64,000 bases of DNA from Flagellimonas oceanensis (GTDB taxonomy: Bacteria; Bacteroidota; Bacteroidia; Flavobacteriales; Flavobacteriaceae), in NCBI RefSeq assembly GCF_003992595.1, contig NZ_RZNA01000047.1, forward strand, positions 199,870-263,869, written 5' to 3'. Made by a program: the position numbers and the translations under genes. Below, piece after piece: positions 44,050 to 53,445 of this stretch. The notes under the pieces were generated by a model. It did not search any database, was not told where the DNA came from, and saw only the letters and a program-made list of their open reading frames with translations. Within the stretch, counting starts at the first letter, position 1. The number at the start of each line of letters is the position of its first letter.

Positions 44050-44505
44050 TTATTTGACCACAACGGTTTCTGGCACCAAACCTGTATAGTCACCACCATT
44101 TCTGATAACATCCCGAACAATGGATGAGCTGATGTATGACTTGCCAGAGGATGTCAACAGAAATACCGTTTCTATTTCGGATAGTTTTCTATTGGTGTGG
44201 GCAATGGCTTTTTCAAACTCAAAATCCGCAGGATTGCGCAATCCTCTCAAAATAAAATTGGCATCTATCTTTTTGCAAAAGTCGACAGTCATACCTTTAT
44301 AAGTGGTCACTTTGATTTTGGGCTCGTCCTTAAAGGCTTCTTCGATGAACTTGACCCGGTCTTCCAAAGAGAACATATATGATTTGTCAGCATTGATGCC
44401 TATGGCGATGACCAATTCATCAAAAAGGGTAACCCCTCTTTTTATAATATCGTAGTGTCCTAAAGTGAGTGGGTCAAAAGAACCGGGGAACAATGCGCGT
44501 CTCAT
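44050..44505 (-). CDS. coaD: Phosphopantetheine adenylyltransferase
   Basis: A 151-residue enzyme of CoA synthesis. Nucleotidyltransferase motif G-S-F-D-P-L-T-L-G-H, then L-R-G-L-R-N-P-A-D-F-E and the C-terminal I-S-S-S-I-V-R-D. It joins 4'-phosphopantetheine and ATP into dephospho-CoA. It follows ddl by 33 bp on the same strand; about 190 bp of AT-rich non-coding sequence lie between its end and the PAS kinase start. Confidence 0.95.
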   Translation of the reverse strand: MRRALFPGSFDPLTLGHYDIIKRGVTLFDELVIAIGINADKSYMFSLEDRVKFIEEAFKDEPKIKVTTYKGMTVDFCKKIDANFILRGLRNPADFEFEKAIAHTNRKLSEIETVFLLTSSGKSYISSSIVRDVIRNGGDYTGLVPETVVVK

Positions 44506-44538
44506 GCTGTGGAATAAAGTTTCTTAAAAATACGGTTT

Positions 44539-45513
44539 CTATCGCAAAGCTTCAACAATGGCACTATCAAAAAGTGCTTCGAGGGAAATTCCCGCGATTT
44601 TGGCCTGTTGTGGCAAAAGACTTTCTTCAGTGAGTCCCGGGGTCGTATTGATTTCGAGGAGATGGGGAACATCGCCGATAAAAATAAATTCACTGCGGGT
44701 ATATCCCTTCAATCCAAGAGTCCTATATATAAATTCGGCCGATTGCCTCACATTGGATTCCTGCTCTTCGGATATCCTGGCTGGGGTTATCTCCTGTGAT
44801 TTGCCCAGGTATTTTGCCTCAAAATCAAAAAAATCGTTTTCTGAAATAATTTCAGTGGAAGGCAGTACCGTCACTTCATTGTTGAAAGTAATCACGCCAA
44901 CGGAAACTTCCGTTCCATCCAAAAAGGACTCTATGATGATTTGATTGTCTTCGGAAAATGCATTTTCAATGGCATCGCCCAAATCCTCTTTTTTGTGGAC
45001 CTTGGAAACCCCGTAGCTACTGCCGGCCCTATTGGCTTTCACAAAACAGGGAAGTCCCACTTTGTCCACTATGGCATCCTCGTCCACGGATTGACCTTTG
45101 TTCAAATAATAAGACGTGGCGCAGGGCACCCCGTAAGGTTTCAAGGTGCTCAGCAAGTCCCGTTTGTTGAAGGTCAATGCTGCTTCGTAATGGTTACAGG
45201 AGGTTTGTGGAATATCCAAAAGTTCAAAGTAGGCCTGCATCAAACCATCTTCTCCGGGAGTGCCGTGTATGGCATTGAAGACACAGTCAAAATGAATTTT
45301 TTCAGTATCGGTGGTTATGCTGAAATCGGATTTGTCCATGGGATGTTCCTGGTCGTTGTCATCCAAATAAAACCATCTGTCCTTTGTGATGACAATGCGA
45401 TAGGCATTGTACTTGTTTCTATCTAAATACTTGTGCACCACGTTTCCGCTTTTTATGGAAATATGATGTTCACTGGAATAGCCGCCCATGATGATGGCAA
45501 TGTTCTTTTTCAT
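44539..45513 (-). CDS. ddl: D-alanine--D-alanine ligase
   Basis: A 324-residue ATP-grasp enzyme making D-Ala-D-Ala for the cell wall. N-terminal I-M-G-G-Y-S-S-E-H, glycine loop F-V-K-A-N-R-A-G-S-S-Y-G-V, and the end L-L-E-I-N-T-T-P-G-L-T. It is divergent from the PASTA protein; an 8-bp inverted repeat lies in the 79-bp gap. Confidence 0.95.
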   Translation of the reverse strand: MKKNIAIIMGGYSSEHHISIKSGNVVHKYLDRNKYNAYRIVITKDRWFYLDDNDQEHPMDKSDFSITTDTEKIHFDCVFNAIHGTPGEDGLMQAYFELLDIPQTSCNHYEAALTFNKRDLLSTLKPYGVPCATSYYLNKGQSVDEDAIVDKVGLPCFVKANRAGSSYGVSKVHKKEDLGDAIENAFSEDNQIIIESFLDGTEVSVGVITFNNEVTVLPSTEIISENDFFDFEAKYLGKSQEITPARISEEQESNVRQSAEFIYRTLGLKGYTRSEFIFIGDVPHLLEINTTPGLTEESLLPQQAKIAGISLEALFDSAIVEALR

Positions 45514-45531
45514 TGACTTGTAAAATATCGC

Positions 45532-45563
45532 AAAGCCAAAGTAAAGAAAAAAGGGTTGGCTTT
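45532..45563. repeat. Inverted repeat between ddl and the PASTA gene
   Basis: AAAGCCAA at 45532-45539 and TTGGCTTT at 45556-45563, perfect over 8 bp with 16 nt between. The right arm ends 2 bp before the -7 box of the PASTA gene. It could be an operator for the divergent pair, or a hairpin in the ddl leader. Confidence 0.45.
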
Positions 45564-45565
45564 CC

Positions 45566-45573
45566 TATATTTG
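45566..45573 (+). promoter_or_regulatory. -7 promoter box (TATATTTG) for the PASTA-rluD genes
   Basis: TATATTTG fits TAnnTTTG exactly. Transcription would begin near 45580, giving about 13 nt of leader before ATG 45593 and almost none before GTG 45584, so ATG is the better start. Confidence 0.5.
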
Positions 45574-45592
45574 TTCCGATAAGGTGAACTGC

Positions 45593-46180
45593 ATGAAAAA
45601 ATTTTTCAATTTTTTAAAAAGTAAGACATTTTTAATCCAGCTAGGATTGGCGGCGGTGGCCGTTGTGGTTTTGGTTTTCGTGACGCTACAATGGCTCAAG
45701 AGCACCACCAACCACGGGGAGTTTGTTGAGGTGCCCGATTTTTCCAAAATGTCGGTTTCGGAGATGCGGTCGGCAGTTGAGGAAGCAGGGTTGAGGTATC
45801 AGGTGCTGGATTCATCAGAATATAATCCGGAATATCCCCGATTTTCCATTTTGGAGCAAAATCCCCCAGCAGGCAATAAGGTCAAGTCCAATCGTAAAAT
45901 TTATTTTACGGTCAATCCATCAGGATACAAAAAAGTAAGTGTGCCGGATATCATTCAGGTTACTCGCCGAAATGCGGAATCCATGCTCAGGGCCGTGGGA
46001 TTGGATGTCGAACGTGTGACTTACAAGGATGAGCTGGGCAAGGACATGGTCTACAATATGAAGCACAAAGGGAAATATATAAAACCTGGAGACCGATTGC
46101 CAAAGACCTCGAAGATAGAGCTTATATGTGGTAACGGTAACATCCCCGGAAGTGCTCGGGTACAGGCAGATTCCAACTAA
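45593..46180 (+). CDS. Membrane-anchored PASTA-domain protein
   Basis: A 195-residue protein: basic start (K-K-F-F-N-F-L-K-S-K), one transmembrane helix (about 16-36), then two to three PASTA units in the periplasm (V-P-D-F-S-K-M-S-V-S-E-M-R; V-P-D-I-I-Q-V-T-R-R-N-A-E-S-M-L; L-P-K-T-S-K-I). PASTA domains bind peptidoglycan or muropeptides and usually belong to Ser/Thr kinases or penicillin-binding proteins, but here no catalytic domain is attached. It lies divergent from ddl and 2 bp before rluD, an order that I recall as common in Bacteroidota. Confidence 0.87.
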   Translation: MKKFFNFLKSKTFLIQLGLAAVAVVVLVFVTLQWLKSTTNHGEFVEVPDFSKMSVSEMRSAVEEAGLRYQVLDSSEYNPEYPRFSILEQNPPAGNKVKSNRKIYFTVNPSGYKKVSVPDIIQVTRRNAESMLRAVGLDVERVTYKDELGKDMVYNMKHKGKYIKPGDRLPKTSKIELICGNGNIPGSARVQADSN

Positions 46181-46182
46181 GC

Positions 46183-47214
46183 ATGGATACTTCGGACAAT
46201 CAGGACGAGCTTTCCCAAGATGATCTCTATGAGCATCATGGCTTTGTGGCTTCTAAAGGCCAAGAGCCCTTGCGGGTGGATAAATTCTTGATGAACTTTA
46301 TCGAGAACGCCACACGGAACAAAATCCAACAGGCAGCCAAAAAAGGACATATCTGGGTCAATGGCTCCATTGTGAAACAAAATTATAAGGTAAAGGCGGG
46401 CGATGAGGTAAAGGTAATGTTCGAGCATCCACCCTACGAGTTTTTACTGACCCCTGAGGACATTCCGTTGGATATTGTTTATGAGGATGATGTACTCTTG
46501 GTGGTGAACAAGCCTGCCGGCATGGTGGTGCATCCGGGGCATGGTAATTACTCGGGAACATTGATCAATGCCTTGGTCTATCATTTTGAAAACTTGCCCA
46601 ACAATAGTTCGGACAGACCGGGGTTGGTGCACCGCATCGATAAGGATACTTCGGGTCTGTTGGTGGTTGCCAAAACGGAAACCGCTATGACGCACTTGGC
46701 CCAGCAATTTTTTGATAAGACCAGTGAGCGGGAATATGTGGCCTTGGTTTGGGGCAATGTGGAAGATGATGAGGGGACCATTGAAGGGCATATTGCCCGT
46801 AATCCCAAAAACCGTTTACAGATGATGGTGTTTCCCGATGGCAGTGAGGGAAAGGAGGCCGTTACCCATTACAAGGTGTTGGAACGTTTTGGGTATGTTA
46901 CCCTGATTTCCTGCAAGCTGGAAACAGGCAGGACCCATCAAATTCGGGTACACATGAAATACATTGGGCATACACTGTTCAACGATGAACGATACGGGGG
47001 CGATAAAATCTTAAAAGGAACCACCTTTACAAAGTACAAGCAATTTGTGGAAAATGCCTTTAAGGTGCTGCCCAGACAGGCACTGCATGCCAAGACCCTT
47101 GGTTTTGAACATCCTGTAACGGGGGAGTTCATGAGATTTGATTCTGAACTGCCCGACGATATGGTAAACGGTATTGAAAAATGGCGTGGATACGCCAAGC
47201 ATCACGAATCATAG
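46183..47214 (+). CDS. rluD: 23S rRNA pseudouridine synthase (RluD type)
   Basis: A 343-residue enzyme. N-terminal S4 domain (R-V-D-K-F-L-M-N-F-I-E), catalytic motif H-R-I-D-K-D-T-S-G-L-L with the nucleophilic Asp, and G-R-T-H-Q-I-R-V-H near the end. It modifies uridines in helix 69 of 23S rRNA, if the RluD assignment holds. ATG lies 2 bp after the PASTA gene. Confidence 0.92.
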   Translation: MDTSDNQDELSQDDLYEHHGFVASKGQEPLRVDKFLMNFIENATRNKIQQAAKKGHIWVNGSIVKQNYKVKAGDEVKVMFEHPPYEFLLTPEDIPLDIVYEDDVLLVVNKPAGMVVHPGHGNYSGTLINALVYHFENLPNNSSDRPGLVHRIDKDTSGLLVVAKTETAMTHLAQQFFDKTSEREYVALVWGNVEDDEGTIEGHIARNPKNRLQMMVFPDGSEGKEAVTHYKVLERFGYVTLISCKLETGRTHQIRVHMKYIGHTLFNDERYGGDKILKGTTFTKYKQFVENAFKVLPRQALHAKTLGFEHPVTGEFMRFDSELPDDMVNGIEKWRGYAKHHES

Positions 47215-47302
47215 TTTTCTTCAATCTTAAGATTGAAAACACCATTGGAATCCCCTTCCAAAAAAGTAAAATCCTCGTTATTTTTACAAAAATCAAAGTA
47301 AG

Positions 47303-48064
47303 ATGAAAATTGTGATATCTCCAGCAAAGTCACTCGATTATGATACGGCTTTGCCCACTTCAAAATATACTCAACCCCAATTTTTGGACCAAGCGGAAAA
47401 ACTGAATTCCGTACTGAAAAAGAAAAAGCCCAAGGCTTTGTCAGAGCTAATGTCGATTTCTGATAAATTGGCGGACCTGAATTGGGAGCGCAACCAAAAA
47501 TTTGAGCTTCCCTTTACTTCGGACAATGCACGACCGGCTATCTACGCATTCAACGGCGATGTGTACCAAGGTTTGGATGCCTATACCATTCCAGAGGATA
47601 AATTGGACCGCTTGCAGGATAGCTTACGGATTTTGTCGGGTCTGTACGGGATACTGAAGCCTTTGGACCTGATGCAACCCTATCGTTTGGAAATGGGAAC
47701 GCAACTTAAAGTGGGCCGTAAAAAGAACCTGTACGGGTTTTGGAAGGACCTGATTACAGAATCCCTGAACAACGAACTAAAAGATGATGAACTGTTCTTG
47801 AACTTGGCGAGCAACGAATACTTTAGCGCCGTGGACGACAAAAATCTCAAGGTCCCGGTGGTTGCCCCGGTCTTCAAGGACTGGAAGAACGATAAGTTGA
47901 AGGTCATCAGTTTTTATGCTAAAAAAGCACGGGGATCTATGGTCCGTTATATCTTGGATTCCGGAGCGGAGACCTTGGAGGATATCAAGAATTTTGACTA
48001 CGACGGATATCTTTTCAGCGAGGAGCACACGGTAAAGAAAAACGAGCCTGTGTTCATCCGATAA
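47303..48064 (+). CDS. yaaA: Peroxide stress protein YaaA
   Basis: A 253-residue protein of the YaaA/DUF328 family, which limits free iron and DNA damage during H2O2 stress in E. coli. Hallmarks are the start [30 protein letters not shown], and Y-A-K-K-A-R-G-S-M. Single-gene unit 88 bp after rluD. Confidence 0.94.
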   Translation: MKIVISPAKSLDYDTALPTSKYTQPQFLDQAEKLNSVLKKKKPKALSELMSISDKLADLNWERNQKFELPFTSDNARPAIYAFNGDVYQGLDAYTIPEDKLDRLQDSLRILSGLYGILKPLDLMQPYRLEMGTQLKVGRKKNLYGFWKDLITESLNNELKDDELFLNLASNEYFSAVDDKNLKVPVVAPVFKDWKNDKLKVISFYAKKARGSMVRYILDSGAETLEDIKNFDYDGYLFSEEHTVKKNEPVFIR

Positions 48065-48240
48065 AAAACTTTGGTAAAATCCGAAGTAATCTTTAAGTTA
48101 TAGTCCACAAGGCGTGTTGTTACGATAGGAGTGCACATGCCTTAAATTGTGATACGCTTAAATTTAACCCAGAGGTTACACATTATTCACGACCTTTGAG
48201 TGTTTGACTTTTTTTTTAACACCAACATTAAAACAAATAC

Positions 48241-50787
48241 ATGCAGCAAACTAAACGGTTAGAAGAGTTTAAAAAATCGGTAACCAATAAGTTCAACATC
48301 TATAACAGCCTTTTCCTCAGCTTGCCCTATAAGAATGTGGAAAACGTGGGGATTCTTATCCCCCTCTTGCTGGACCAGTGCGAGAAAGGACTCAAGGCAG
48401 GTAAGGAACCCCAAGAGATATTGGAGGTGTTCTTCTCCAACTTTGTTGATATTCAAGACGAAAGGGAACGGTTGGACTTTATGTTCAGGATAGTACAATA
48501 CGTAGAGCGCCAAGTGGTACTCTATGATAGTGTTGAGGATTCAGCATTTCCAAAGCTACAGGAATACAGTAGTTCCTTGACTATCAAGGATTATTTTGAG
48601 CTGGTAAACCGAACAAAAAATTGGGACAAAGTCTCCAAAAAGCTTTCCACCTTTAGTGCACGCATTGTTTTAACGGCACACCCAACGCAATTCTATACCC
48701 CTGCGGTATTGGATATCATTGCAGAGCTACGCTCATTGATTGATGAGGATAGAATACATGATATTGACGTGACCCTCCAACAATTGGGGCTGACATCCTT
48801 GATCAATGCCAAGAAACCGACACCATTGGACGAGGCAAAGAACATTATATATATTCTTCGTAATACCTATTATGATGCTGTTGGAGAACTGTACCAATAT
48901 GTAAAGAGCAACATTCGAGACGATAAGTTTGAGAACTACAACTTGATGAAACTTGGGTTCTGGCCAGGGGGTGACCGTGATGGAAACCCATTTGTGACCG
49001 CCGATATCACCAAACAAGTCGCGGATGAGTTACGGTTGACCTTGATGAAGTGCTACTACAACGAATTGAAGGACCTGCGAAAGAAACTGACCTTTAAGAG
49101 CATGCAGGAGGATATCAATGCGTTGAGCACCAAACTGTACCATGCCATGTTCGACCCCAATGCGCCGATTTCCTATGAGGGAATCATAGGTCATTTGAGT
49201 GCCGTAAGGGAACAGTTGGTGGAATATTATCACGAATTGTATTTGGATGAGTTGGACCAGTTCATTGATAAGGTCCACATATTCAAAACACATTTTGCCA
49301 CCTTGGATATCCGCCAAGACCACAGCAAGCATACCTTGGTAGTGGAATCCGTTTTGAAAAAGAACGGAATCATCAAAGAAAGCCTGGATGAAATCAAAGA
49401 AAAAGAGTTGGTTAAGTTGTTGCTTGAGGACAACTTCAAACTAAATCCAAAGGATTTTGATGATGATATAGTAAAAGATACCATTGTCAATATCCAAAAC
49501 TTGAAAGCCATTCAAGAGAAGAACGGGGAAGATGGATGTAACCGATACATCATCAGTAACTCCGAGGATATCTTCTCTGTACTGTTCGTTTTCGGATTGT
49601 TCAGATGGTGCGGATGGGATGAGAAAGACATCACTTTTGATATTGTTCCATTGTTCGAGACCATGAAAGGTATGGATGCTTCCGAAGAAGTAATGCAGAC
49701 CCTGTTCGATATCCCAAAATATAGACAGCACCTAGAACGAAGAAGGGATATTCACACCATAATGCTCGGTTTCTCCGACGGTACCAAGGACGGTGGTTAT
49801 CTCAAGGCCAACTGGTCAATCTTAAAGACCAAGGAAACCTTGAGCAAGGTCTGTAAGAAAAATGGGATTGCCGCCATCTTTTTCGATGGTAGGGGAGGAC
49901 CGCCAGCAAGGGGTGGGGGTAAAACCCACAGATTCTATGCGGCCCAGACCAAGGATGTGGCCAACCACGAGATTCAACTGACCATTCAAGGGCAGACCAT
50001 TACCAGTACTTATGGTACCAAGGAGCAGTTTATCCATAATTCCGAGCAAATGCTTACAGCGGGATTGAGCAACAATCTTTTCGGGAAGGAATTGACCATC
50101 TCGTCCGCGCAGCGAAAATTGATTGAGGAACTTTCCGAGCTTAGTTTCGCAAAGTACGATGCTTTAAAACAGCATGAGAAGTTCATTCCTTACTTGGAAA
50201 ATAGGAGTACCCTAAAATATTATACAAAAGCCAACATAGGCAGTAGGCCGGGAAAACGGGGCAATAAGAAACAGTTGACTTTGTCCGACCTACGAGCGAT
50301 TTCGTTTGTGGGTTCTTGGAGCCAGTTAAAACAGAATGTGCCCGGTTACTTTGGGTTGGGCTCTGCCATTCAACAGTTGAAAGAGGAAGGACGATTGAAC
50401 GAGGTTAAAAAATTGTACAAGGAAGTCCCTTTCTTTAAAGCTTTGATGCTGAACAGTATGATGTCCTTGGCCAAATCCAATTTTGATTTGACCAGCTACA
50501 TGAAGGATGACCCTGAATTTGGTGATTTCTGGAACATATTACATGATGAATTCCAGTTATCCAAAAAGATGCTGTTGCAGATATCGGGTCTCAAAATATT
50601 GATGGAGGACGAAGCCGTGTCCAGGGAATCCGTCAAAATCAGGGAGAAGATTGTATTGCCATTGTTGGTGATTCAGCAAAACGCCCTGTACCACATCACA
50701 CAGAATTCTGAATACAAAGAGCTTTATGAGAAGATTGTGACCCGTTCGCTTTACGGAAACATCAACGCAAGTAGGAACTCGGCGTAA
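48241..50787 (+). CDS. ppc: Phosphoenolpyruvate carboxylase
   Basis: An 848-residue enzyme that adds bicarbonate to PEP to replenish oxaloacetate. Catalytic stretches: L-T-A-H-P-T-Q, G-G-D-R-D-G-N-P-F, F-F-D-G-R-G-G-P-P-A-R-G-G-G and G-S-R-P-G-K-R-G. Slightly shorter than the ~880-residue enteric enzyme, as usual in Bacteroidota. The 176-bp gap upstream holds no clear promoter match. Its stop overlaps a frame of the SusD-like gene as TAATG, but the functional start of that gene is probably further on. Confidence 0.95.
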   Translation: MQQTKRLEEFKKSVTNKFNIYNSLFLSLPYKNVENVGILIPLLLDQCEKGLKAGKEPQEILEVFFSNFVDIQDERERLDFMFRIVQYVERQVVLYDSVEDSAFPKLQEYSSSLTIKDYFELVNRTKNWDKVSKKLSTFSARIVLTAHPTQFYTPAVLDIIAELRSLIDEDRIHDIDVTLQQLGLTSLINAKKPTPLDEAKNIIYILRNTYYDAVGELYQYVKSNIRDDKFENYNLMKLGFWPGGDRDGNPFVTADITKQVADELRLTLMKCYYNELKDLRKKLTFKSMQEDINALSTKLYHAMFDPNAPISYEGIIGHLSAVREQLVEYYHELYLDELDQFIDKVHIFKTHFATLDIRQDHSKHTLVVESVLKKNGIIKESLDEIKEKELVKLLLEDNFKLNPKDFDDDIVKDTIVNIQNLKAIQEKNGEDGCNRYIISNSEDIFSVLFVFGLFRWCGWDEKDITFDIVPLFETMKGMDASEEVMQTLFDIPKYRQHLERRRDIHTIMLGFSDGTKDGGYLKANWSILKTKETLSKVCKKNGIAAIFFDGRGGPPARGGGKTHRFYAAQTKDVANHEIQLTIQGQTITSTYGTKEQFIHNSEQMLTAGLSNNLFGKELTISSAQRKLIEELSELSFAKYDALKQHEKFIPYLENRSTLKYYTKANIGSRPGKRGNKKQLTLSDLRAISFVGSWSQLKQNVPGYFGLGSAIQQLKEEGRLNEVKKLYKEVPFFKALMLNSMMSLAKSNFDLTSYMKDDPEFGDFWNILHDEFQLSKKMLLQISGLKILMEDEAVSRESVKIREKIVLPLLVIQQNALYHITQNSEYKELYEKIVTRSLYGNINASRNSA

Positions 50788-50873
50788 TGGGTTTAGGTTT
50801 CTTTAGAACTTGTTCTCAAAGAAACAATATAAGCCAAGTTATTAGGTTATCCAATAATACAACCATACCTCCT

Positions 50874-52613
50874 GTGAAGAGAATAGCGCTATATCTGTCA
50901 ATTGTATTTACATTGTTTACACTTTCCTGTTCCGATGATCAAAGCAAAGAACAAGAAATAGAACAATTGGGTACTTTGGAAGTAAAGGCAGTTTACGAAA
51001 GCGGAACGGCCATACCTGATGTTACGGTTTCCACTATTCCTAGGACTCATGAGAAAATGACCGATGCGATGGGCAAAGCGGTGTTTACCAATGTGCCCAT
51101 TGGAAATTATGAGGTTATACTGACCCCTTCGTTTTCTGAGGTCAGCGTAGCAGTTGGCGTAAGGGTACAGGAAAATCAAGTAGCTGTTGTCGAAGCTATT
51201 ATGGGGCCTGATCCTATTTCAGAAACTCCAATCGACTTTGATGTTCTTTTGAACAGCATATATAATCAATTGAAAACAGAATTCTTGTTTGATGCCAATG
51301 GCTACTCCCATTATTGGGGGGATATTGGGACAGGTATGGTCAGAATAAACCCCGATTCGATGGGTAGGTTTGGCGATTTGGATAATTACTATTTTCAGTC
51401 TGGTAATTATGTGATCAACGAAGTATGGGCGGAGCATTACAGGGTAATTAGACTTACTAATATAGGTTTGGGCGAGTTAATGGACATGGATTCAACATCG
51501 GAAGGGGAAGTGGATTTTGATCGCTTTGAATCCGAGTTTCGTTTCCTGCGAGCACTATTGTACTTTAACTTAGTTAAACTTTATGGGAACCCTGTTTTGG
51601 TTACTACAGCCGAAGTCAATTTTGATGACCCGCCATCATTTGAACAAGGAAGGGAACTTGTATTCGATCAAATAGTAGAGGACCTGATATTCGCACAGCA
51701 GAATTTATCATCTGGTTTACCAAAAGAACGGGCATCCAAAGAAGCGGCAACAGCGTTGCTCGGTAAAGTTTACCTTACCATGGCTGGTTTTCCCATGCGT
51801 CAAACGGATAAATATGGTCTTGCTTTAAAAGAATTGGAGAAGGTAGTTGGAAGTTTTACTTTAGAGGAAAACTACTCAGATGTCTTTTCCATTGAGAATG
51901 AAAGTTCGAATTCTGAGGTTATTTTCAATATTGACTTTGATGACTCGGGTAATTATAGTGTCCCATGGGGGCCTAGGGGTATTTCTTTTAATGACCGTTT
52001 GTTGTTGGTTCCCAACTTTATAAACTCCTTTTTTGAGGAAGGAATGGAACCCTCCGACCCTGTAATTTTTCCTGTGCAAAACAATGATTCAAGATTTCAA
52101 CAAAATATAGCCACATTTTCATATGAAAATGGAGGTTTGACAGATGAAAGCCTAACGGAGAATTGGCGTCCTTACAAGTTTGGTAAAGAAATGGAGGAAC
52201 CCAGTGTCATGAATCAAGAATCTTTTGATTATCCTTACTTGCGAATAGCCGATGTACATCTAATGATAGCTGAGGCCGAAAATGAGTTGAACGGTCCCAC
52301 AACTAAAGCTTATAATGCGTTGAACCTGATAAGAAGAAGGGCTTTTGGCGATTTCGAGCATGATGTTCAAAGTGGGTTGACCCAAGAAGAGTTTTCCAAT
52401 CTTATTTTAAAGGAAAGACGTTTGGAGTTTTGTTTTGAAGGACAATTTAAAGATGATCTCATTAGAATGATTGCTCTGGAAACCGAGATGTTGAACTACA
52501 ATCAAAATTACCCGGAGTTGGCAAGGGATTTCCAAAGTCATGAATACATTTGGCCCATACCACAATCAGAAATGAGCCTGAACCCGGATGCGGTTCAAAA
52601 TGAAGGATACTAA
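50874..52613 (+). CDS. Orphan SusD/RagB-like lipoprotein with N-terminal carboxypeptidase-regulatory-like domain
   Basis: About 579 residues from GTG 50874, which gives a proper lipoprotein signal (R-I-A-L-Y-L-S-I-V-F-T-L-F-T-L-S-C, Cys19); ATG at 50787 would put 29 extra residues ahead. Residues about 33-110 form a beta-sandwich like the regulatory-like domain of SusC proteins (G-T-A-I-P-D-V-T-V; N-Y-E-V-I-L-T-P). Residues 115-579 are SusD-like (F-R-F-L-R-A-L-L-Y-F-N-L-V-K-L-Y; D-V-H-L-M-I-A-E-A-E-N; K-E-R-R-L-E-F-C-F-E-G; Y-I-W-P-I-P). No SusC/TonB receptor lies near it, which is unusual. Confidence 0.87.
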   Translation: MKRIALYLSIVFTLFTLSCSDDQSKEQEIEQLGTLEVKAVYESGTAIPDVTVSTIPRTHEKMTDAMGKAVFTNVPIGNYEVILTPSFSEVSVAVGVRVQENQVAVVEAIMGPDPISETPIDFDVLLNSIYNQLKTEFLFDANGYSHYWGDIGTGMVRINPDSMGRFGDLDNYYFQSGNYVINEVWAEHYRVIRLTNIGLGELMDMDSTSEGEVDFDRFESEFRFLRALLYFNLVKLYGNPVLVTTAEVNFDDPPSFEQGRELVFDQIVEDLIFAQQNLSSGLPKERASKEAATALLGKVYLTMAGFPMRQTDKYGLALKELEKVVGSFTLEENYSDVFSIENESSNSEVIFNIDFDDSGNYSVPWGPRGISFNDRLLLVPNFINSFFEEGMEPSDPVIFPVQNNDSRFQQNIATFSYENGGLTDESLTENWRPYKFGKEMEEPSVMNQESFDYPYLRIADVHLMIAEAENELNGPTTKAYNALNLIRRRAFGDFEHDVQSGLTQEEFSNLILKERRLEFCFEGQFKDDLIRMIALETEMLNYNQNYPELARDFQSHEYIWPIPQSEMSLNPDAVQNEGY

Positions 52614-52622
52614 ATTGGAGTT

Positions 52623-53333
52623 TTGAGCAAACAACCATTCAAGCATACGCATCCTTACGAACCTTTTTTATTGCCCAAGGCCACTAAGTTGATAGTTGGA
52701 ACCTTGCCTCCACCACGATTTACCACTGGTGAGTTAAAGCCGCAAGACGTGGATTTCTGCTATGGGAGCTGCAACGGTCAGCTTTGGCCCATTCTTGACA
52801 GAATCTTTGATTTGGGTTTAAAATATGAGACTACGGAAGAGGCAGTTGAGCAACGCAAGCGTTTTTTGATGGCACATAAAATCGGGGTCTGCGATATTGT
52901 TGAAAGCGCCGAACGGGAAAAAGTGGATGCCTCCGATTTGGGTATGCAAAATGTAGTCCTTCGCGATTTGGTGGGTTACTTGAAAAAATACCCGAATATC
53001 AAGACATTGTTGTTCACTGGGGGAAATAGTAAAAATGGCCCGGAATATTTCTTCCGGAGACAATTGAAGGAACACGCCTTGAAATTGAAAGTTGTTTCTG
53101 ATGAGGTTCCCCGAATCCATCATCTTGAACTGCCACTTGATTCCGACATATCAATTCGAGAACAGTCGAGAACGGTAAAGACCGTTTCCCTGACCGCCCC
53201 TTCGGGAGCTGCCAATCGAGCAGTAGGAAGCCTTCAGGCTTATAAAGACTTAAAAAGTAAAAACCCTGAATTCAATACATTGGATTTTAGAGTGATGCAG
53301 TATAGGGAGTTTTTTACATCTGATTTGTTTTAG
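52623..53333 (+). CDS. Uracil-DNA-glycosylase superfamily-like protein
   Basis: A 236-residue protein with the start L-I-V-G-T-L-P-P-P-R and C-Y-G-S-C-N-G-Q-L-W-P-I-L, which fits the first UDG motif, and L-T-A-P-S-G-A-A-N-R-A-V-G, which fits the second (compare H-P-S-P). Probably a nucleobase-excision or base-binding protein; the exact base is unknown. Start is TTG 52623 with GGAG just before it. Ten bp after the SusD-like gene. Confidence 0.8.
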   Translation: MSKQPFKHTHPYEPFLLPKATKLIVGTLPPPRFTTGELKPQDVDFCYGSCNGQLWPILDRIFDLGLKYETTEEAVEQRKRFLMAHKIGVCDIVESAEREKVDASDLGMQNVVLRDLVGYLKKYPNIKTLLFTGGNSKNGPEYFFRRQLKEHALKLKVVSDEVPRIHHLELPLDSDISIREQSRTVKTVSLTAPSGAANRAVGSLQAYKDLKSKNPEFNTLDFRVMQYREFFTSDLF

Positions 53334-53445
53334 GGTAATTATTGGTGTAAGATAACGTCTACGACTTAGCTAACTTTTAAGTAATTGGACGAATTATTTG
53401 ATCAGCGATTTATTTATAAGCTTACTTTTTCCGAAAATTTCAATT

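Noticed and set aside
47221..47236. TCAATCTT/AAGATTGA palindrome after rluD as a terminator
   Set aside because: It is AT-rich, has hardly any loop and is not followed by a T run.
48067..48087. ACTTTGG/CCGAAGT hairpin after yaaA as a terminator
   Set aside because: A 7-bp stem with a wobble pair and only a weak T run; termination cannot be claimed.
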